Assembly: GCA_038373865.1 (NCBI GenBank) | Contig: JAXGGA010000473.1 | Coordinates: 1-64,000 of the forward strand | DNA: 64,000 nt | Origin: Uloborus plumipes | Lineage: Eukaryota; Arthropoda; Arachnida; Araneae; Uloboridae | Reading direction: 5' to 3' | Shown here: positions 34,806 to 46,400 of the stretch, piece by piece | How positions within the stretch are numbered: the first letter of the stretch is position 1 | Layout of the letters: each line of letters opens with the position of its first letter | Program-made: the position numbers and the translations under genes | Notes under the pieces: model-generated | What the model was told of the DNA's origin: nothing | Databases searched by the model: none | Seen by the model: the letters and a program-made list of their open reading frames with translations, nothing else

Positions 34806-35647
34806 CAGTGGTTGGAGAAACTACATTTCTTTTGTAACGAACTACAACTACAACTACTTGCTTTTAAATGTAGCGACTATAAACTACTTTTGAATTGTAG
34901 TCGCTACTTCGCTACTTTTTAAAAAATAAATAAATAAAATGCATACACCGTTTGAGGATTGACCGAAAATATTTGAAAAGTGGTTTACATTAACTAATAA
35001 ATTAACTCATTTGAATATAGAATAGAAATACGAATTGTCTTTAAATTTATTTGTTACTTTTCCTTTTTGTTCCTTTTTTTTTTTTTTTACTAAAATTTCT
35101 AAGTTTTTAGATTTTTTTTAAACAATTTTTACGAATATTCGCCACAAGAAAGGATTCAAAAGTTGAAAGATTGACAAAATTCAACCTTGAATTTTTTTTA
35201 ATTTCTTGCCAGGGAATACTTAGGAATAGGAAAATGATTTGAAGGAATATAAAAATTATGATGCCAAATAAACCAATGACATCGAACAGATAGAATGTAT
35301 TTCGTCAAAATGATGTATCTAAGATCAGCTCACTTTTTTATGGATCTTATTTCTCATATTCCATCCGCTGTTGTAATCGTGCAAGATTTGCACCAGTCAA
35401 AGTTGTTTTTTTCCTTTGCTCTCTCTCTCTCTCTTTTTTTTAAATTTTTTTTTATTCATGTATTCATTTTTTTTAATTGCAAATTTAAAAGTAGTTTTTA
35501 GAAATCGCTACAAACTACTATTTGTTTGTATTACGCTACTCACTACTCTATTTTTTTTTAAAAAGTAGTGCGCTACACTACAAACTACTAAAAAATGTAG
35601 CTACTACAGTAGTTTCGCTACTTGTAGCGCGCTACTTCCGACCACTG
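34806..35647. mobile_element. hAT MITE with GTAGCTAC-rich ends
   Basis: Ends CAGTGGTTGGAGAAACTACA and inverted CAGTGGTCGGAAGTAGCGCG. Flanks GTCTAACC (34798-34805) and GTGTAACC (35648-35655) match at 7 of 8. Subterminal repeats of AACTACT/GTAGCGACTA at both ends. Confidence 0.85.
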
Positions 35648-35677
35648 GTGTAACCCCATTTAATAATTCACTTATTT

Positions 35678-35818
35678 CTGTACCTCAGAACCAGACTAAC
35701 GTAAGTCCATTTTCGTCATTTTTCAGTAGAGGGAAAAACGATGTATTCGACAATCGTTTTTCCCCTCTACCGAAAAATGACGAAAATGGACTTACGTTAG
35801 TCTGGTTCTAAGGTACAG
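35678..35818. repeat. Long hairpin, about 65-bp arms, nearly perfect
   Basis: CTGTACCTCAGAACCAGACT at the left recurs inverted at the right, with three or so mismatches over about 65 bp and a short loop near ATGTATTCGACA. It could be a palindromic MITE or a small-RNA precursor. Confidence 0.9.
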
Positions 35819-35819
35819 A

Positions 35820-36555
35820 TTTATGCATTCATTCACTCGTTTTCTTATTCATTCACTATTTTGTTCATTTATTTATTTTCTCCTCTATGATAATTAATTA
35901 ATTTCCTTCTCCATCTATTGTTTCTATTCACTTATCCATTTGAACAAAAATATTTTTAATTATCAAAAAGAAAATAATTCATAAGAAACATGTTTAATCT
36001 CTTCAAGTTAATGCTATAGCCAACATTTTCTGCCGAATTAGAAACAATATCAACACCATCAAACATTTTTTGCTATATTGCGTAGAAACTTCCGACTTAT
36101 TTATATATTTTTTTCTATTTTAAGTTACTTTAATTGCTTATCTGTTTGTTACATTGAAACATTTAAGCAGTTTTTAAGAAAGCGGAAACTTTTTAAAGAG
36201 TTTTTTTTTTCTCTGCAAGGGGCAAATTAAACCTTTTCTGTATTTATTCTTTTTCGTGTTTATTATTTCATAAAATAAAATTCTCTTTTCTGGCTTATTT
36301 AAGATCTTATTTGCATCCAAGAAAATGATAAAATTAAAATCTTTTACGCTTTTCAACGCACAGACTATTTTTGGTTTGTATTACAATAATCTAATTATCT
36401 CGCCAAAGTCTAACGGTATCATTTAGTATCAACAATAATTACCCTAACAGCATCTCTTTTCTCTTAAAAAACACAACTTAATGAGTTTTTGCTTGCATAT
36501 GACACCATAAGACAAGTTGAAAATAGGGAAAGTCAAACACGCCAGTTAACGGCGC
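35820..36555. other. Intergenic, no gene seen
   Basis: AT-rich. CATTCATTCA-type low-complexity sequence near 35826-35880. Confidence 0.4.
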
Positions 36556-36560
36556 GTCTA

Positions 36561-36990
36561 CACTGTTAAAACTACAGGTTGCACAAGGCACCTTTAAGAG
36601 TAAAACGCTGTAGCACCGGCGGTACCCCCTGAGGGGTGCCACTTGACTCCCTGTGGCACCCTTAAAGTGCCATTTGGTTCCTTCGGGTGCCATGGGTCAC
36701 CCATGGGATGCCATGAAACACCCATAGGGAGCCACATGGTAAAACGTTGTAGCACCAGCGGCACCTCCTGTGGGTAACACTTAACTCCGTACCCTTGAAG
36801 GTGCCATTTTGCTCCTTCGGGTGCCATGGGTAACCCATGGGATGCCATAAGACACCCATATGGAGCCACGTGGAACCAAATGGCACCTTCAAGGATGCCA
36901 TAGGGAGTCAAGTAGCACCTTCTCTGTGTGCCACTTGCTACAACGTTACACCCTTAAAGCTGCCTTGTGCAACCTGTAGTTTTAACAGTG
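36561..36990. mobile_element. MITE with perfect 30-bp inverted ends and an internal tandem duplication
   Basis: The end CACTGTTAAAACTACAGGTT continues identically for 30 bp in inverse at the right. TA flanks at 36559-36560 and 36991-36992. The interior holds two direct copies of about 135 bp (36599-36735 and 36739-36873), each with GTGCCATGGGT-ACCCATGGGATGCCAT. Confidence 0.93.
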
Positions 36991-37126
36991 TAGGCTGTTT
37001 ATACTGAATAAAGTTTCAGGAGTCAAAAAAAGAGGGGGGGACGAGGGGGGGTCTTGTCAAGTTAATTGGCAATGCAAATCTTTCATCTTCTTCGTTGTGT
37101 AATTTTATGCCGGAAAATTAGTTTTT

Positions 37127-37150
37127 ACCAAATTTCTTCTTTCTTTTAAG
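37127..37150 (+). promoter_or_regulatory. Likely 3' splice site just upstream of the sulfotransferase start codon
   Basis: A pyrimidine-rich run (TTTCTTCTTTCTTTTAAG) ends at 37150, one base before the G preceding the ATG. This suggests an untranslated first exon upstream and a coding region wholly within the next exon. AAG is a weaker acceptor than CAG or TAG, so an intron-free 5' UTR stays possible. I could not find the upstream exon; the MITE at 36561-36990 lies in its likely intron. Confidence 0.5.
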
Positions 37151-37151
37151 G

Positions 37152-38033
37152 ATGGCTGCCACAAGTTCCAGGAAGAAACCAAAGTGTTACGTTCATGAAA
37201 ATGGTTTCATCATGCCACCTGTTTTCCCGCCGGAAAATTTTGTGTCAGCAATATCTTATTGCCCACAGCCCTCCGATGTCTTTATCTGTACGTACCCAAA
37301 ATGCGGCACAACATGGATGCAAAACATCTTATACCTCTTGCTCAACCAGGGATCAGGTTTGCAGCCAACTCAAAACATCAACGACTTCGTACCTCACTTG
37401 GAAGAAGTGGGAGCAGATATCGTAAAGAATCTTCCGAAACCAAGAACCATCAAAACGCATTTACCTTTCGATTTAGCCCCAAAAAGCAAAGAAGCCAAAT
37501 ACATTTATATAACGAGGAATCCGAAAGATTGTTGTGTTTCGTTTTTCTACCATTGTAAAGGATTTGGGAAAAAATGTGACTTCGAAGATGGGACTTTTGA
37601 TGACTTTTTCGAAGCCTTTATCCGAGGAGAAGTACACTTTGGAGATTATTTTGATCACCTCTTGTCTTGGATCGCTCATAAAGAAGACCCTAATATTCTG
37701 TTCTTGCTTTACGAGGATATGAAAACAGATACTAAGAGTAACATCAAAAAGATAGGCGAGTTTTTGGGCGAGCCTTTTTCAAGATCTACTCGGGATCCCT
37801 TGGTATTGGAAAGTGTACTTCGGAATTGTAGTTTCGAAGCCATGAAAAAGGTGCCTCCTTCTTGTTGGTCAACTGAACAAGCTAAAGATTCTCCTGGTTT
37901 CATCAGGAGCGGAAAAGTTGGAAATTGGAAAGAACATTTCACTAGTGAACAAAATAAGCTTATGGATGAGAAATTTGGAAAAACTCTTGCCGGCACTGAA
38001 GCTGAATTTTTGTGGTCGAATTACAACATCTAG
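37152..38033 (+). CDS. Cytosolic sulfotransferase (SULT family), complete single coding exon, 293 aa
   Basis: Transfers sulfate from PAPS to a hydroxyl or amine acceptor (phenols, steroids, xenobiotics); the substrate cannot be told from sequence. Visible motifs: the 5'-phosphosulfate loop YPKCGTTW at residues 48-55, with Cys51 where many SULTs have Ser; the catalytic base His103 in KTHLPF; the 3'-phosphate site from Tyr119 to His134, with Arg122 and Ser130; and a C-terminal RSGKVGNWK (252-260), a variant of the usual RKGxxGDWK with Asn for Asp. The dimer motif KxxxTVxxxE is poorly kept (KEHFTSEQNK). There is no signal peptide or membrane segment, so it should be cytosolic. Length is typical for SULT (about 290-300). 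The start codon lies in a good context (AAGGATGG) two bases after a pyrimidine tract ending in AAG. The reading frame is intact. Arthropod SULTs occur as many paralogues, so no one-to-one name is given. Confidence 0.95.
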   Translation: MAATSSRKKPKCYVHENGFIMPPVFPPENFVSAISYCPQPSDVFICTYPKCGTTWMQNILYLLLNQGSGLQPTQNINDFVPHLEEVGADIVKNLPKPRTIKTHLPFDLAPKSKEAKYIYITRNPKDCCVSFFYHCKGFGKKCDFEDGTFDDFFEAFIRGEVHFGDYFDHLLSWIAHKEDPNILFLLYEDMKTDTKSNIKKIGEFLGEPFSRSTRDPLVLESVLRNCSFEAMKKVPPSCWSTEQAKDSPGFIRSGKVGNWKEHFTSEQNKLMDEKFGKTLAGTEAEFLWSNYNI

Positions 38034-38150
38034 GGCAAGCTTTAAATGAAAAATAAGTCTCATGTTTAAAATATTTGATTGACGGAACGTGAACGCAAAA
38101 TTATGATAACTGTCCGAATACGCAACTAACACCTCAGCTAGAAGTGCTAC

Positions 38151-38156
38151 AATAAA
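38151..38156 (+). terminator. Poly(A) signal of the sulfotransferase gene
   Basis: AATAAA lies about 118 bp after the stop codon at 38031-38033. It is the first canonical signal downstream, in a position expected for a short arthropod 3' UTR. Confidence 0.6.
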
Positions 38157-38159
38157 GAA

Positions 38160-40680
38160 CATATTATTTTTGCCATCGTACTTAATATGCACTTATAGGC
38201 CTTAAATATTAATGAAATTGCACAGGCCGAACCCATGGCTATATTTAAAACGACTATTTTAGACGACGACAATCAAGAAAAAAATGAAAGCCAAAATGCA
38301 AATGAATGTGAGTAAAATATTAATTTCCTAAACTTCAAAACAGTAACATCAGCTATAGGCAGTTATGTCATTCAAATTATCCAAGAATCGGTGCACTTAG
38401 AAGTTTCTAACTAAAAAGAAGGAAAGAAATACGATTCAATGAATCAGTAACTTTAATGAAACAACCCATACGCATAATTGAGATGTATTTATTTTGTTTA
38501 ATTTGCAATTTATATTTTTTAAATACTTCGATGTTTCAAAATTATATCGTAACTAAAGCGTAACCTGTTGAATGTAAATACACGCAAATATTATTTTCGA
38601 GAAAATCTTTGATTATGAGTGAGCTGAAGATATCGCACCAATTAAAGAATAAAAAAAATACATGTTTTCAACACTAGACAAGTTATTTCAATTAAAAAAT
38701 ATATATAAAAAAACAGATGTATCATAATCATATGTAGTTTCATGAAAAACAACTAAGAAAATTCCTAAAAACATTGATTTTCCATATTTCTGGGCTGAAC
38801 TATAAATTTACAAAATTTTGGAAAGATGTTGTTTTGCTAGTTGTTTCCTCTCTTATTAACTATCACATAGATCAGTCATACTCAACTTTTTTTTACCCAA
38901 TTACAACACCTCATATTAAAATAATTCTACCGGGTCAGAGCACTAAATTTTGAAAAATATGTCCTAACTTTTTCTTAACAACGTGTGAAGACGTGGAAAA
39001 GGAAACAAAACAACAGAACAAGAATCTTATAGTATATTATTTCTCTGACCTGTTTTTATGTCACTACGCGAAATCTTCCTTTTGTTCCTTTACCAAATAC
39101 CATGATTCACCCCTCATTTTAAAGCTCATCGTGTCTTTAATAACAAACAACAGATCCACGGTCTGAAAATGTTTTTTTATGCAAAAATAAACAAATAAAT
39201 AAATAAATAAACATTAGTTTCTGTTTTTTACCTTACATTACTTAAATGAATAGTATGCGAAAAAAAAAAAAAAAAAAAACGCATTCGTGCGGTTGGATAG
39301 AGCGTCAACCTTGTAGTGAGAAGGGGAAAATATTCGCATCCGGGCCGAAAATATCGTTTTAATAGGTTTTTTCTTCAACAGAATTCTCACGTTTTTTTAT
39401 TTTTTTTCTTCGGGGGGGGGGGGGGGCATAACTTTTGTTATCCTTTATCAAACTTCAGTAGCTAGTTGTTATCACTGTTTGTATATTATTTAGTGCAAAG
39501 TTTGTATCTGTTTTCCAGAAACCAATATTTGAACTTAGGGCTCCGAATTTAAACCTTATTTTTACCTATTCATAAGTTTCCGATTTGTAATATTAAACAG
39601 AGCAACGGGACATACTGGTCTACTTCGCTGGGGCCGGATATGGCCCGCGGGCCGTGGGTTAGGCATCCCTGGTATAATCACATATTTCCCAGCAATTTGT
39701 ATAAATCTACAAAAAAAAAAAAAAAGCAATAAAATCTACAAAACCAGTTTTTCCAGAACTTAATACATTTTATTTACGCCGCTATTTCATAGTTCAGTGT
39801 CTAAAATTTCCATACTTTATACCACATTTATATATATTTAGAGCACAACTTCCATACTAGTGCTTAACTACACCCAGTGGATACAAAAAATACCTTTGTG
39901 CGATTGATGTGAAGTTTTAACCCAACGTTAAAGAAGCACAAGTACCTGTATATTTGTTCTTCTTTAACGTTGGATTTAAACTTCACATACACCCAGTGGT
40001 TCCCAACCTTTTTCACGTCGCGACTTCTTTTGAACCAACTAAACAACCCGCGACCCCATACAGGCGCAAGGGGGAAGACTGCCTCCTCACTTCCAAAAGT
40101 AAAGGGGCTTTTTTGCCCCTTCACTTTTCTCGGAAAATATTAAGGATCGAGTGAAAAATGATTTTTACTCAGTCACCCCCCCCCCCCTTCGACCCCTCTC
40201 CTGTATTTCTCTTGGCCTCTACTTTTTTAGTACACCAACCGCCTATGCGCGACCCCATATGCCCTCCCCCCTTATACATACAACATATGACCATATGAGT
40301 GTGTACTGTGTATGTATGCGTAGCCATTGCGCTTATTTTCCGTGATAGCTCAAGACGCTTTTGAATTGTTATTTATGCTGAACGAGTAACACGCTATGAT
40401 TGTAGAAATGGGGAGGTGTCTTGGGGAGCTACTCAATTTTCTTCAAATGTATAAATAGCAAGAAACTGAGAGCGTGTTTATTTTTTGACTTGGGGGTACG
40501 GGGGGGGGGGAGAATTATTACCAGCATATGGGCAAACAAATCTTGAGAATTTCATTACATAAGCAGAGAAAAAGCATTACCGATAATCGTGAATGTAACA
40601 AAGGTCCTCCCACGGAAATTTTCGCAATTCTAGCTCTAAATTGCAATTTAGAGGATCTCTAATGATGTTAGTAGAAGGGG
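38160..40680. other. Intergenic between sulfotransferase and Nup205, no gene; hAT-like fragments
   Basis: GGGATGCCTAACCCACGGCC (read inverted) at about 39650-39671 and CAGTGGTTCCCAACCTTTTT at 39993 are typical hAT-family ends, but partners are not clear. An inverted pair TTCTTTAACGTTGG lies at about 39908-39990. G/C runs near 39412, 40180 and 40500. The tRNA-like stretch at 39285-39345 is too degenerate to call. Confidence 0.45.
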
Positions 40681-40688
40681 CTCATAGA

Positions 40689-41162
40689 CAGGGCCCGACT
40701 AACTAAACGTGAGGCCCAAGGCCAACAATACTTTGGAGCCCCCCCCCCCCTAAGTTCTACTTTTTTAAGTTAACGAAAAATAATCTTTAACTTTTTCGCA
40801 GTGTCGCTGCTAGCCCCGTTTGAGGATCATCGTAAATAGATCTGCAGAACCCTATGCAGTCGCAATGTATGCATTATGTTTTGCACTGATACTGCTTTTT
40901 TATACCAGTTTTAGCTTTAAGAGTGATATATTCATTCGCCGGAAAAAAATATTTTTACTTGCATAGGAATGAACTAAAAAGGAGAAATACTAATTCAGAA
41001 TCGAGAGTTTTTTTTTCTTTCAATAAAAAAAACATTATTTTATCTTAAAAAAACATAAATTATTTCATGCTGTGCAACAGTTTTCAGAAAATGAGGGGCC
41101 CCTGAGGAAAATGAAGCCCCAGTCCCAGGCCTAGTTGGCCTATATGCCATAATCATGCCTTG
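40689..41162. mobile_element. Non-autonomous hAT-type element
   Basis: Begins CAGGGCCCGACTAACTAAAC. An exact 8-bp duplication CTCATAGA lies at 40681-40688 and 41163-41170. The right end has GGCCTAGTTGGCC, an imperfect inverse of the left subterminal region; the extreme ends match poorly. Confidence 0.65.
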
Positions 41163-41398
41163 CTCATAGAGTTTTAAGAGCGGTTTGAGCTCAAAAACTA
41201 TTCCTCAGAAATTTTTCAAAAGTCAAGTCCTAGAAATGAAACTTTAATGCTTCCATCCGAATAGAGCTACCGGTTAAACCATAACTGGTTGATTCATGAC
41301 GTCAGCGCTTAGAGCTCTATTCAAACATAAACAGTAAATACTGCAGGCTTTTTTTTTTTTTTTTTTTTTTTGTTGCGTGCAAACATTGAACAAATAAG

Positions 41399-42154
41399 CA
41401 GAGGCGGGTCTAACGGTACGCGGACTAAGCGGCCGCGTGGGGCCCCGTCAATCCGTAATGCGCCATGGGGCCCCGACATTCTCCTAGAATCTAAAATTCG
41501 AATGCACTGGTTTCAGATATAACTTCAACCTGAAGCTAAACGAACGAGCTTTTTTGCAGCCGGGGACTAATATATACCAATAGGCTAATAAGGTCCAACC
41601 TAGGGGCCCCGCTCTGGGGCCTCCAAATTTGTTTCATAAATATTTTAAAAGACGATGACCGTTTTTGAAAGAAAATGAGGACTCATTCAAAAGAACATCT
41701 GAAAATTCAGACAATTTAAGTCTCTCTTGTCATAATATTTATCAAGCTGCTAGAGGGATGTCTTGCACATTTCCGAACATGGAGACACTTTTGAAAATAT
41801 TTTTGACAATACCTATGTCAAATGCATCAGGTGAAAGATCGTTTTCTGTTTTAAAAAGAGTAAAAAATTACTTACGTAGTAAAATGGGGGAAGAGAGGCT
41901 TTACAACTTAGCCATACTGTATATTGAACAGGAACTGTTGAACCGCGTAGACACGGAAAACATAATGATTTTGCTGCAATTAAATCTAGACGAAAATTTA
42001 TATGAGGTATGTAAATAAAAAATATTGGTAAACTGTATTGGGTTTTTTTCCTCGGGGGGGGGGGGGACTTTTCTTCCCCCTTTTTAGAGTGGGGTGGAGG
42101 GGGCCCCCAAAACTTTTACCGCTTGGGGCCCCCACTTCACTTGATCCGCCTCTG
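41399..42154 (+). mobile_element. hAT element, internally deleted, with perfect target duplication
   Basis: Ends CAGAGGCGGGTC and inverted CAGAGGCGGATC. Perfect 8-bp duplication CAAATAAG at 41391-41398 and 42155-42162. The 756-bp element keeps only the 3' part of its transposase. GGGGCCCC blocks near both ends. Confidence 0.95.
41665..42018 (+). pseudogene. hAT transposase C-terminal dimerisation domain (117 codons)
   Basis: From about residue 36: FPNMETLLKIFLTIP, then SNASGERSFSVLKRVKNYLR and GEERLYNLAILYIE. This is the conserved hAT (Ac-type) dimerisation domain of the ZMYM1-like subgroup. The DNA-binding BED finger and catalytic core are absent. The first Met is fortuitous, as coding sequence seems to start upstream in the parent element. 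Confidence 0.9.
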
Positions 42155-42164
42155 CAAATAAGAA

Positions 42165-42688
42165 ATTATTGATGAATTAGTGCTAGAAAATAAAAATATA
42201 ATCTTCAATTGCACAATATTTACGATTGTAGACACGCGTTTCGGGGCTGTAAAGAGCTCCCTGCTCCAATGCAAAAGGGTGTAACACATCCTAATCTTAC
42301 AAAGTTATTTTTTTATTTACAACACATATTTCAAGCTCGTGTACTTGGTCACTCGACCCCCGCTTGCTAAAGTGAGGTGCAGACATACAACGCCGCCAGG
42401 GCCCCAAAGTTATTTTACTAATCAAATACATGAGAGAAAAACAAGCAATCGGTATACAAAAAATAAGGAGAGTTTAAGTACATTTTTTTTTCTCTATCAA
42501 TGGACAGAAGACAACCTTTTTTACAAAGTCATCCGCTCTTTTTTTCCTCCGTACAGTTTTAAAACAATACTCATAACCGTGAAATTCCAAAAGGCTCCCA
42601 AAATGAAAGTTACCGGGATAAACACATGGCGGTAGTATAGTAAATCAAGATTCAAATATTAAATTTAAATACTTTTTAACGATTCACT
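42165..42688 (+). promoter_or_regulatory. Presumed Nup205 upstream/promoter region
   Basis: The last 500 bp before the proposed start codon. I see no clear TATA box, which is usual for housekeeping genes. One short upstream frame (ATGGCGGTAGTATAG at about 42626) would precede the start if it is in the leader. Position-based call only. Confidence 0.3.
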
Positions 42689-42719
42689 ATGTCTTCTGAA
42701 GTCGTCGTATTAAATTTAA
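42689..42719 (+). CDS. Nup205: Nup205 exon 1 (start codon)
   Basis: ATG followed by ten codons (MSSEVVVLNL) and one extra base, then a strong GTAAGT donor at 42720. The single overhanging base joins the two leading bases of exon 2 to give Ser in frame. The choice rests on phase, donor strength and position; exon 1 is too short and divergent to identify by homology. A short upstream ATG at about 42626 runs straight into a stop codon. Confidence 0.75.
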
Positions 42720-43404
42720 GTAAGTTTGAGTTGTTTTTGTATTACTGATCCTGGAAATAAATCACAAAAGGTTTAGATTACGTTCATTGTACGTTATGAA
42801 GTACACTTATCAAAATGTATGTTAAATGATCAATAGCTGAGCAATTATACTTATTTGAGCTCAAGAAAATTTTCTCTTTCAAAACAACATCATCGGATGA
42901 AACATAATATCAATTCAAATTTCTGTTTTTGTTATTCATGCGATCAAAATTCATTTTAACAAGAGAGCTGAAAAGTTTATAGTGTTTCTCCACTAATTAG
43001 GCTACTTGTCCTTTAGGTAATTGACTGGTTTTGTCTGCCAATGTGTTATTTTAGCTTAAAATATCTTTTGTTCTTTCTTTCAACTGCTTAAAAAAATCTT
43101 TCAAGGAAAAATCTTACACATTTAATGAAAACTTTATGTATTCAAATTTCCACTTCGGGCTAATATTTTTCATTTCCCCCTCATCCATAACTCTTCTGCA
43201 ATAATATTATGCATACTCTCAAGCTATTTTTTCACCCTAACTATTCTCTACTAAAGTTCTGGAAAATATTGTCGAGGTTTTCTCAAGAAATCAAGATTCT
43301 TGATTGCACTACTTCTTTCTAAAAAGAAAAAGAAAGCTATTGGTATCTAAATGGAGCAATGGTGTCTTATTTTCAATACCATATAATATGCATAATTACA
43401 GGAC

Positions 43405-43454
<50 letters not shown>

Positions 43455-46400
43455 TCATTATATCTTGTAAGGACTTTCTCTCCTTTCTTACTTTTTTTTA
43501 AAAATTTGATGCAATTGAAGGAAAAAAAAAACTTGCAAAGTATTTGCTGCTTTTTATGACTATATTTCAAAAATATTCATAATCAAACTTTTTATTTTAT
43601 GTCTTAGGCTTTTGAAATGTTATATCTAGTAAAATTGTTTTTTTAACATTTTAGGTGACAACACATTATGGGCTCCATATAAAACTTTGTTCAATGTTGT
43701 GTATAGTGCTATCGCCCTGAAAGATCCCAATGCTGTTCAAGATTTGGAAGTAGCTTTGAAGCGTCATAAACCCGATTTAATATGTCTGTTAAAAAATCCA
43801 GTAAGTTTTGCCAATTTGTTCTTGTTGTAATTTTGATGAAATATATGAATACCAATTCTAGTTATGTCAGAAACCAAGAAAACGATTGTTATTTTCCTTA
43901 CAGAATATTTTTTTACTTACTGTTATACCATTTTGTTTCATAAACAATGCAGAATGTTTTTCCCTGGATCACATTTTATAAGTAACAAATATTTTAGCCT
44001 CGAAGCCACATACACCGGGAAGCTGTAAAGAAAGCATCATCATCTGGTATAGCTGTTACTGGCCAGGCTGGTCTTCAGATTCTCCCCCAGTCCCTCATAG
44101 ATGAAGCTCTTATCATTAGTGACATGTTCGATTTAAATGAAGTAACAGCTTTGGAATTACTTATTGCAGGTATTGACTACATATTGTTAAAGTTTGTATT
44201 ATTATGTAAAGTAAATCTTGGTCTAAATATTAGAAATACTTCACTATCTACATGTACTTGGAAAAAGTTTTTACTTTAGTCAAGTTACTACTCTATCCTG
44301 TTTGAGCAACTTAATTATAATTAAATAATTGAATTATCAGCTAGTGTGCTTCTTCTATATGAGGTAAAAATTAGCATAGTTGTGTCGTTATAAAATACAC
44401 GGATTTGATATATATATAATACACATAAATACACAGTAGGTGTGAATTGGTGCTGAAACACAGCAGAACGCTGTTTGGGTACTGCTTTTTTCCAAAAATA
44501 AATTAACCTTTCACATTTAATTGGATTCTACTTGTTATCCATTTATTTTTGCGCTTGCTCTCTGATACTGAAAAATCTTTAAATTTGCCCTATGTACATA
44601 AATATGTCTGTGCATCTATAATTTCGTAAAAATTTTCATAGTTTTTTGGTGAACCCTCAATTATTCCGCCATCAGCTCTAAAGGAGACTTAACAGGTTTT
44701 CAGGGGCATAAAACTGAATTTCTTCATGCAAATTCAATACTAAAAATATTAGTGGTAAAAATGTTTGCATTTTTGAATTACAAATCTGATTTGATTGTCT
44801 GCTAATTCCATACTTATCAGTCCAGCAGCAGAATTTTTTTCAGCTGTCTGTGACAAAATTAGTCTGGTATATTAGATTAATCATAAAATCAAATCAGTTC
44901 TGAAAAATACTTAAAATGAGATTCAAAACTTGAAATTGCCAAGTACATTCTATTTGGCTGCAGATTATATCTCACAAAATACTGCATAAATCTTTGTTTA
45001 CTGAAATTCAAGATTTTTTTTGGTTAAAAGTTATATATTTTTTGTTTCTGCTTCTGGGCTTATCAACAGTGATTTTTCAGAATTTGGGGAAAAGATCTTT
45101 GAAGAAATATGATTCACCTTACATCTGTTAATTTATTTTCATCCAGTAACCAATAAATTGTGTATTAGACAGAAAAGGAACATGTGCATAGTAACCTATT
45201 CAAAATTTTTCTTCTTACTCTGTTTCTCTGTGTACTGAGGATCTAAAAATTCAAATTGTCTTTTAATTGTTATGAACAGGTCCTTACATTTAATGAAAAT
45301 ACTAGTCCTTTTTTTGCTTTAAAATGTTCTACTTTTTTTACTTCTTTCAAATTTTTTTTTCTACTTTTTGACTATTATAATCCACTATGACCACTGCCAA
45401 TGTTTCCTAATATTTATTTTGTTATGATGGCAACTGTACTATGCTGAACTATGCTTAAATTTAGTTTATCTGGAGATTTGCATTTCCTGCACTTTCCACA
45501 TTTGATCTTTTATTGTATATATAGTTGTACAAGTGCATGTGCAATGGAATACAAATAACTAGAGTATTAAAAAGTTTGTATTGTAACATTTTTTTCCCCT
45601 CTCACATAGGTCAGCAACAACAACCTCGTTTTCCTGGCCTTACTCGAGGCCTAGTTGCAATGTTACTGTATTATGATGGTCGTCGCAATTTAGTTAATGC
45701 TCTGCAACTTCTGGTTCAAGCAAGGGAAGGAAACACATGGACTTTAAACATCGGACTAGAATTGAAGTCTGTCATCATGAAATTTACAGATCAGCTAAAA
45801 GAAGAAGGGCTTATGATGAAAATTATAGGTAATTCAGTTTACAAAGCTCTATTTGATTTACTTATTAATAAATGCCCTATTATCTCAAATCTAAACTACA
45901 TCCCCTCTTTATACTTGACTAATTGTCAGTTATTATAGATTTGAATTCTAAGATATGCCCTCATTTTCCTACCATTGTTTCTTCATATGCTTCTTTTTCT
46001 CATTTAAAAAAAATACTCTTAGATTTTTGATAAATGTTGTTTGATAAATGTCAGCATTACCATTGCTGAAATTTAGGACAGGATCGATAATTTCCAGCAA
46101 AATTTCTGATACTCCTTGAAAAGTGTTCAGGTGGAGCATATGACCATTTGTTAAGGCAGCCACTTTTTAATTTGAACTCTACAATTGTCTGCCTTAAATA
46201 TATATCATAATTCATTAAATTAATTCTATCCTTTTCTACCTAGATCTCATTGAAAAAATGAATATTACTGAGGAATTAGATTTGCTTCATCGTAATCGTG
46301 CTCTGGGTGGCCCAAGATATCGTAAGCAGGTAAATTCATTTAATGTATTCAGTTATTGTGTGCTCCTCTCAGTATTAAAATATGTATTTTTTTCTTCCTT

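Noticed and set aside
39285..39345. tRNA-like GGTTGGATAGAGCGTCAACC
   Set aside because: Box A-like, but box B and stems are too degenerate for a tRNA gene or a clear SINE.
38874..39672. hAT-type ends at both sides of this stretch (CAGTCATACTCAAC and inverted CAGGGATGCCTAAC)
   Set aside because: The ends belong to look-alike families and no matching target duplication is present, so a single element is not supported.
43304..43570. Frames rich in Ile-Tyr on both strands
   Set aside because: They translate the (TA)n microsatellite.
45525..45938. 137-codon frame on the + strand
   Set aside because: Only 45610-45828 is coding (Nup205 exon 4); both extensions cross splice sites.
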